A stretch of DNA of 64,000 bases from Typha latifolia (lineage: Eukaryota > Streptophyta > Magnoliopsida > Poales > Typhaceae): positions 2,379,001 to 2,443,000 of the forward strand of contig CM034112.1 of the NCBI GenBank assembly GCA_019914945.1. The letters run 5' to 3'. Positions within the stretch are counted from its first letter, which is position 1; every line of letters begins with the position of its first letter. Shown piece by piece: positions 62,616 through 64,000 of the stretch. A program made the translations under genes and the position numbers. The notes under the pieces are model-generated. The model had not been told where the DNA came from, did no database searches, and saw only the letters and a list, made by a program, of their open reading frames with translations.

Positions 62616-63540
62616 CCTGTTATATCCATAGATGCAAATTTCCTATTTATGGCTTTGTTGGATGCCTGCTCTCGGTGTGAAGATGTATCCCTTGTTCTGT
62701 TATCCATTAACTGTAGTCTGTTTAAGCTGCCACTCTGTTAGTGATGGCAGGATCATAGGCTTAGGTTAACTCTTTTATTTGTTTTACAAGGTCAGACTAA
62801 TTGTAGGATTCAGTTGATAGAGCAGTACATTCTTTATTTTTTCTTTTTTTTTTGGTCATGTATCTTGAGGGACTTAATGTTCGTTCTGATGTTTTGGATC
62901 TGTTTTATGTACAACATTCCTCTGTTTTAGATCAATTTACTCTTACTCGAGGTCCTTAATTCTTTACAAGATACGAACTAGTTGACACTTGAGAATCTAA
63001 TAGCTATGAGCAAAGTAAAGGTGAAACGAGTTGAGTTATGATGAAAGTCATTCACACTCATATTAACTTTAGTTTTCTAATTTATCAATTTATATAATAA
63101 ACTATCACTTTAAAATGATCTTATTGAGTAAGTTTATAAAGTTCCTAAAAAAAAACCAAATTTGGAGATCAAATAAGAAGTACTTTATTTTTAAAGTAAA
63201 TAGAAATATTCTTATTTTTTAAAAGAATGGTTAGGTTTAAATTAACCTACGATATTTTTGAGATATTAAAATAAAATATAGGGATTTAAATAAATATTAT
63301 AGGAGGCTTTTAAAAATATTTTATGTTCTTTTATTAATTCCGTTATTTAAAATATTAATTGTTAGGTACTGCTTTTTTTTATTTTGCTAGGCCTAAAATA
63401 TTACTTTTTGGTCCAAATATTATGCTAAATTAATTAATTGCAAAAACAAAATAAGCAAAAGAGGAAATGTTAGGGGCATTCTAGTCCATGAAAAAAGTTT
63501 AGCCCAACTCCAAAGTGAGATCAGATGCCATGTCTTGCCC
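62616..63540. other. Intergenic, 3' flank of the Alba gene and promoter of RPN3
   Basis: AT-rich, no coding sequence. Both flanking genes are on the plus strand. Confidence 0.6.
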
Positions 63541-63549
63541 ATCACGCCA

Positions 63550-63557
63550 TATATAAG
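63550..63557 (+). promoter_or_regulatory. TATA box of RPN3
   Basis: TATATAAG lies 108-115 bases before the start codon and is followed by a CT-rich leader. Confidence 0.6.
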
Positions 63558-63664
63558 CGAACACCCAAAACTCTCTCACCTCCCTCTTCCTCTCTCTCTC
63601 TCCTCTCCTCCCCTCTCCCCCAAATTCTCTCGCATCTCCCAACCAGCAGCAGCAAACAGCAAGA

Positions 63665-64000
63665 ATGACAGCAGATGTAGAGATGAAAGATCCGCATGCG
63701 GCCCCGTCCGCCTCCATCTCCTCCGCCGCCTCCTCTTCTACCCTTCAACGTGAGCTCCGAACCCTAAAAACCCTAGCTTTCCTCCTCCTCCTCCTCCTTC
63801 TCCGATTTATGAATCGATTCTTGGACGTTTGTGTAGATCTGAAGGAGATCGCGTCGCTGATCGAGACCGGCGCCTATGCCAAGGAGGTGCGGCGGATCGT
63901 GCGGGCGGTGCGCCTCACGATCGTGATACGCCGCAAGCTAAAAGCTTCCGTTGTTGCTGCCTTCCTCGCCTTTGCACTTCCTCCTGGATCCGAGGCCCTT
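63665..64000 (+). CDS. RPN3: 26S proteasome regulatory subunit RPN3 (PSMD3), 5' part
   Basis: Exon 1 (63665-63749) and the beginning of exon 2 (63837 to the window end) give the first 83 residues; the rest of the gene, about 400 residues in this family, lies outside. MTADVEMKD followed by an Ala/Ser/Pro-rich spacer and STLQHLKEIASLIETGAYAK, then EVRRIVRAVRLTIVIRRKLK, is the invariant start of plant RPN3 (tobacco 21D7, At1g20200/At1g75990). RPN3 is a PCI-domain scaffold subunit of the lid of the 19S particle. The splice junction completes a His codon. Intron 1 opens with AACCCTAAAAACCCTAG, a telo-box doublet. Confidence 0.95.
   Translation, partial: MTADVEMKDPHAAPSASISSAASSSTLQRELRTLKTLAFLLLLLLLRFMNRFLDVCVDLKEIASLIETGAYAKEVRRIVRAVRLTIVIRRKLKASVVAAFLAFALPPGSEAL

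Overview
The window is nuclear DNA of a flowering plant, probably a monocot. Nine protein-coding genes can be read, eight of them split by ordinary GT-AG introns, and they sit in very AT-rich intergenic DNA full of small DNA-transposon relics and microsatellites. The monocot guess rests on strikingly GC-rich exons in three genes (aspartyl protease exon 1, DUF630/632 exon 1, MATE exon 2) with a fall in GC along the gene. I cannot name the species.

Layout. 107-796 (+): single-exon gene of the syringolide-induced 14-1-1/At1g76070 type. 7770-9171 (+): NEP1-interacting-protein-like RING-H2 E3 ligase. 15386-18905 (-): DUF630/DUF632 (NRG2-like) protein. 19-29 kb has no intact gene; it holds hAT-like relics, a 2.27-kb satellite array built from alternating ~90-bp half units (~180-bp period), an orphan promoter-like island, a decayed plastid 16S rRNA fragment and an RNase H pseudogene piece. 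29173-35427 (+): MATE transporter, nine exons. 36673-40764 (+): small secreted thioredoxin-fold (DsbA-like) protein whose promoter abuts a MITE. 43072-47327 (+): GPI-type aspartyl protease (APF1-like), ten exons. 48801-56920 (+): RBM39/CAPER-like splicing factor, thirteen exons. 58986-62615 (+): Alba-domain RNA-binding protein with an RG-rich tail. 63665-end (+): first two exons of the 26S proteasome subunit RPN3, cut by the window edge.

All spliced gene models were derived by joining exons at GT-AG sites so that the frame closes; every model ends with a whole number of codons. The genes do not form one pathway. From memory of Arabidopsis, the RPN3, Alba, thioredoxin-like and At1g76070-like genes lie close together in two paralogous blocks on chromosome 1, and NIP and APF genes lie close together on chromosomes 2 and 4, so this window looks like an old, partly conserved gene neighbourhood rather than a functional cluster.

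I did not find a convincing new multi-gene system. The most unusual item is the nucleosome-length satellite array at 22.2-24.5 kb. It is bounded on one side by a hAT-like terminus and on the other by a GC-rich island with telo-boxes, a TATA-like element and a possible first exon.
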